Source of the DNA: Thermosinus carboxydivorans Nor1
GTDB lineage: Bacteria; Bacillota; Negativicutes; Sporomusales; Thermosinaceae
Assembly (NCBI RefSeq): GCF_000169155.1
Contig: NZ_AAWL01000008.1
Location: forward strand, 41,422-105,421
Length of the DNA stretch: 64,000 bases
Direction of reading: 5' to 3'
Part shown: positions 62,929-64,000 of the stretch, one piece after another
Position numbering within the stretch: position 1 is the first letter of the stretch
Layout: each line of letters starts with the position of its first letter
The notes under the pieces: generated by a model
What the model saw: the letters and a program-made list of their open reading frames with translations, nothing else
The model's database searches: none
What the model was told of the DNA's origin: nothing
Translations under genes and position numbers: made by a program

Positions 62929-63171
62929 ATGGCCCCAAAAAGCAAACTAACGGTCTTATTGGCAAGTATTCCCTTTATTACCCTTATCTTTGCCATACCC
63001 TTTGTTAACCGGCTGGAGCCGATGATTTGGGGGATGCCATTTCTCTTGTGGTGGATAGTAGTTAACGTACTATTAACACCGCTGTGGCTTGGTCTGGCCC
63101 ATATACACGAGAAAAACCTTTCCGGCCGGGCAGGGGCAAGATCTGACGCGAAAAGAGGTGTAGGGAAATGA
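62929..63171 (+). CDS. DUF3311 membrane protein
   Basis: An 80-residue protein with two helices (about 9-26 and 34-58). LASIPFITLIFAIPFVNRLEP and GMPFLLWWIVVNVLLTP are the DUF3311 pattern, a small partner usually encoded just before an SSS-family symporter. It overlaps the symporter start by four bases. AAAGGAGGTG precedes it. Confidence 0.87.
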   Translation: MAPKSKLTVLLASIPFITLIFAIPFVNRLEPMIWGMPFLLWWIVVNVLLTPLWLGLAHIHEKNLSGRAGARSDAKRGVGK

Positions 63172-64000
63172 GTAACTCGGTAGTGGCCTTATCGTGGATC
63201 TTTGGCATTGTAATCCTTTGCGCCGTCATTGGTCTTTCCGCCAGTCGCAATATCAAAATGAACCTGGAACAGTGGTCAGTCGGCGGGCGGCGGTTTGGTA
63301 CTCTATTTGTCTGGTTATTAATGGCCGGCGAAATTTACACCACTTTTCCCTTTCTTGGCGCTGCCGGTTGGGCTTACGCTAAAGGGGCACCCACTTATTA
63401 CATCCTCTGTTATGGGACTATCGCATATGTGCTGTCCTATTTTTTGCTGCCGCCGATTTGGCGGGCGGGAAAAAATCTTGGCCTTGTATCGCAACCGGAC
63501 TTTTTTGTAAAACGCTATGACAGTCGAGCCATTGGCGTATTAACGGCCGTTATCGGTGTGGCGTTTATGATTCCTTATCTCCAACTGCAGTTGACCGGCC
63601 TAGGCATTATCGTAGAGATTGCGTCTTATGGCGGCATTGATCGCGCTCCGGCCATGCTTATTGCCTTTGCGTTTGTTGCTATTTTTGTCTTTACCAGCGG
63701 CATTCGCGGGTCGGCTTGGACTAGTACCATTAAGGATATTATGATGATTATTGCCGTAGTAGTGGTCGGGTTTGGTCTGCCCTCAATCTATCACGGCGGC
63801 GTAGGTAACGTTTTTGCCAAGCTGGCCGCTCAGCAACCGGACTTCTTAGTTTTACCGGGTGGAACCAAGAACATGGACGTGCAATGGTTCATGTCGACCG
63901 TACTGCTGACCGGTCTTGGCTTCTTTATGTGGCCGCACACCTTTGCGTCGGTCTACAGTGCCAAAAGCGGCGAAACGCTTAAGCACAATGCGATACTAAT
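63168..64000 (+). CDS. Sodium:solute symporter (SSS), 5' part
   Basis: The visible 277 residues have about seven helices and continue beyond the window end. IFVFTSGIRGSAWTSTIKDIMMI and FMWPHTFASVYSAKSGETL match SSS/PanF-type symporters that carry a DUF3311 partner. The substrate is likely a carboxylate or amino-acid derivative, in line with the amidohydrolase upstream. Confidence 0.88.
   Translation, partial: MSNSVVALSWIFGIVILCAVIGLSASRNIKMNLEQWSVGGRRFGTLFVWLLMAGEIYTTFPFLGAAGWAYAKGAPTYYILCYGTIAYVLSYFLLPPIWRAGKNLGLVSQPDFFVKRYDSRAIGVLTAVIGVAFMIPYLQLQLTGLGIIVEIASYGGIDRAPAMLIAFAFVAIFVFTSGIRGSAWTSTIKDIMMIIAVVVVGFGLPSIYHGGVGNVFAKLAAQQPDFLVLPGGTKNMDVQWFMSTVLLTGLGFFMWPHTFASVYSAKSGETLKHNAIL

Noticed and set aside
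1..64000. CRISPR arrays, insertion sequences, prophage, rRNA or tRNA genes
   Set aside because: No repeat-spacer pattern, transposase frame, phage gene or cloverleaf-like segment was noticed on reading; a tRNA scan was not possible here.

Overview
The window looks like the chromosome of a spore-forming Negativicute, most likely a Sporomusaceae member such as the Sporomusa/Thermosinus/Pelosinus group. This is inferred from content, not from a database search. Gene style is Firmicute: strong AGGAGG ribosome sites, a glmS ribozyme, a cdaA-cdaR-glmM locus and a bifunctional-type ArgJ. Yet a TonB-ExbB-ExbD set sits behind a cobalamin riboswitch, which implies an outer membrane. Heme synthesis from siroheme (AhbC/AhbD-type radical SAM enzymes) and cytochrome c maturation genes point to an anaerobic respirer.

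Layout. 1-285: tail of an AmmeMemoRadiSam-type radical SAM protein. 590-9.75 kb: complete arginine pathway argC-J-B-D, then argF-G-H, followed by a branched-chain aminotransferase. 9.9-16.8 kb: cell-wall and c-di-AMP block (cdaA, cdaR, a FAD oxidoreductase, glmM, glmS ribozyme, glmS). 17-18.4 kb: FTR1-type iron permease plus lipoprotein under a near-perfect Fur box. 18.5-24.4 kb: iron-sulfur reductase, then the B12 riboswitch controlling BtuF-C-D and ExbB-ExbD-TonB. 24.5-30.7 kb: small membrane protein, MFS, DUF47 protein, LysR and ArsR regulators, and a chemoreceptor behind a c-di-GMP-I riboswitch. 30.8-33.7 kb: two divergent ArsP-like permeases with a thioredoxin-like protein and a DGC-domain protein. 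33.8-38.2 kb: truncated ccmB, ccmC, Cys-type ccmE and the ahbC/ahbD pair. 38.2-44.1 kb: hydroxyacid dehydrogenase, an unannotated 20-residue Cys peptide gene, cupin, asnB with an elaborate control region, metallophosphoesterase, lipoprotein and YmaF-like protein.

44.1-49.9 kb is a decay zone: a membrane-protein remnant, a frameshifted DUF2156 gene, an MFS gene missing its middle, a glnS gene with five single-base frameshifts, and an orphan C-terminal fragment. Between them sit intact tag and Eis-like acetyltransferase genes. 50-56 kb: ArsB/NhaD-type antiporter, GalT-like DUF4931 protein, membrane metallophosphoesterase and a BacA/SbmA-like ABC exporter. 56.2-64 kb: a sigma-54 activator and, behind a -24/-12 promoter with a double-dyad upstream site, a PLP C-S lyase, M20 peptidase and MFS carrier. 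A second M20 amidohydrolase, a DUF3311 protein and an SSS symporter (cut by the window end) follow; the whole block looks like an amino-acid or peptide scavenging module.

Most striking points: the orphan peptide gene at 39365-39427, the asnB control region (CRP-type palindrome plus attenuator), the sigma-54 upstream site, the ArsP intergenic palindrome, the CxxxY CcmE beside a broken ccmB, a promoter-terminator pair without an ORF near 44.7 kb, and the decay zone. No rRNA, tRNA, CRISPR or insertion sequence was recognised.
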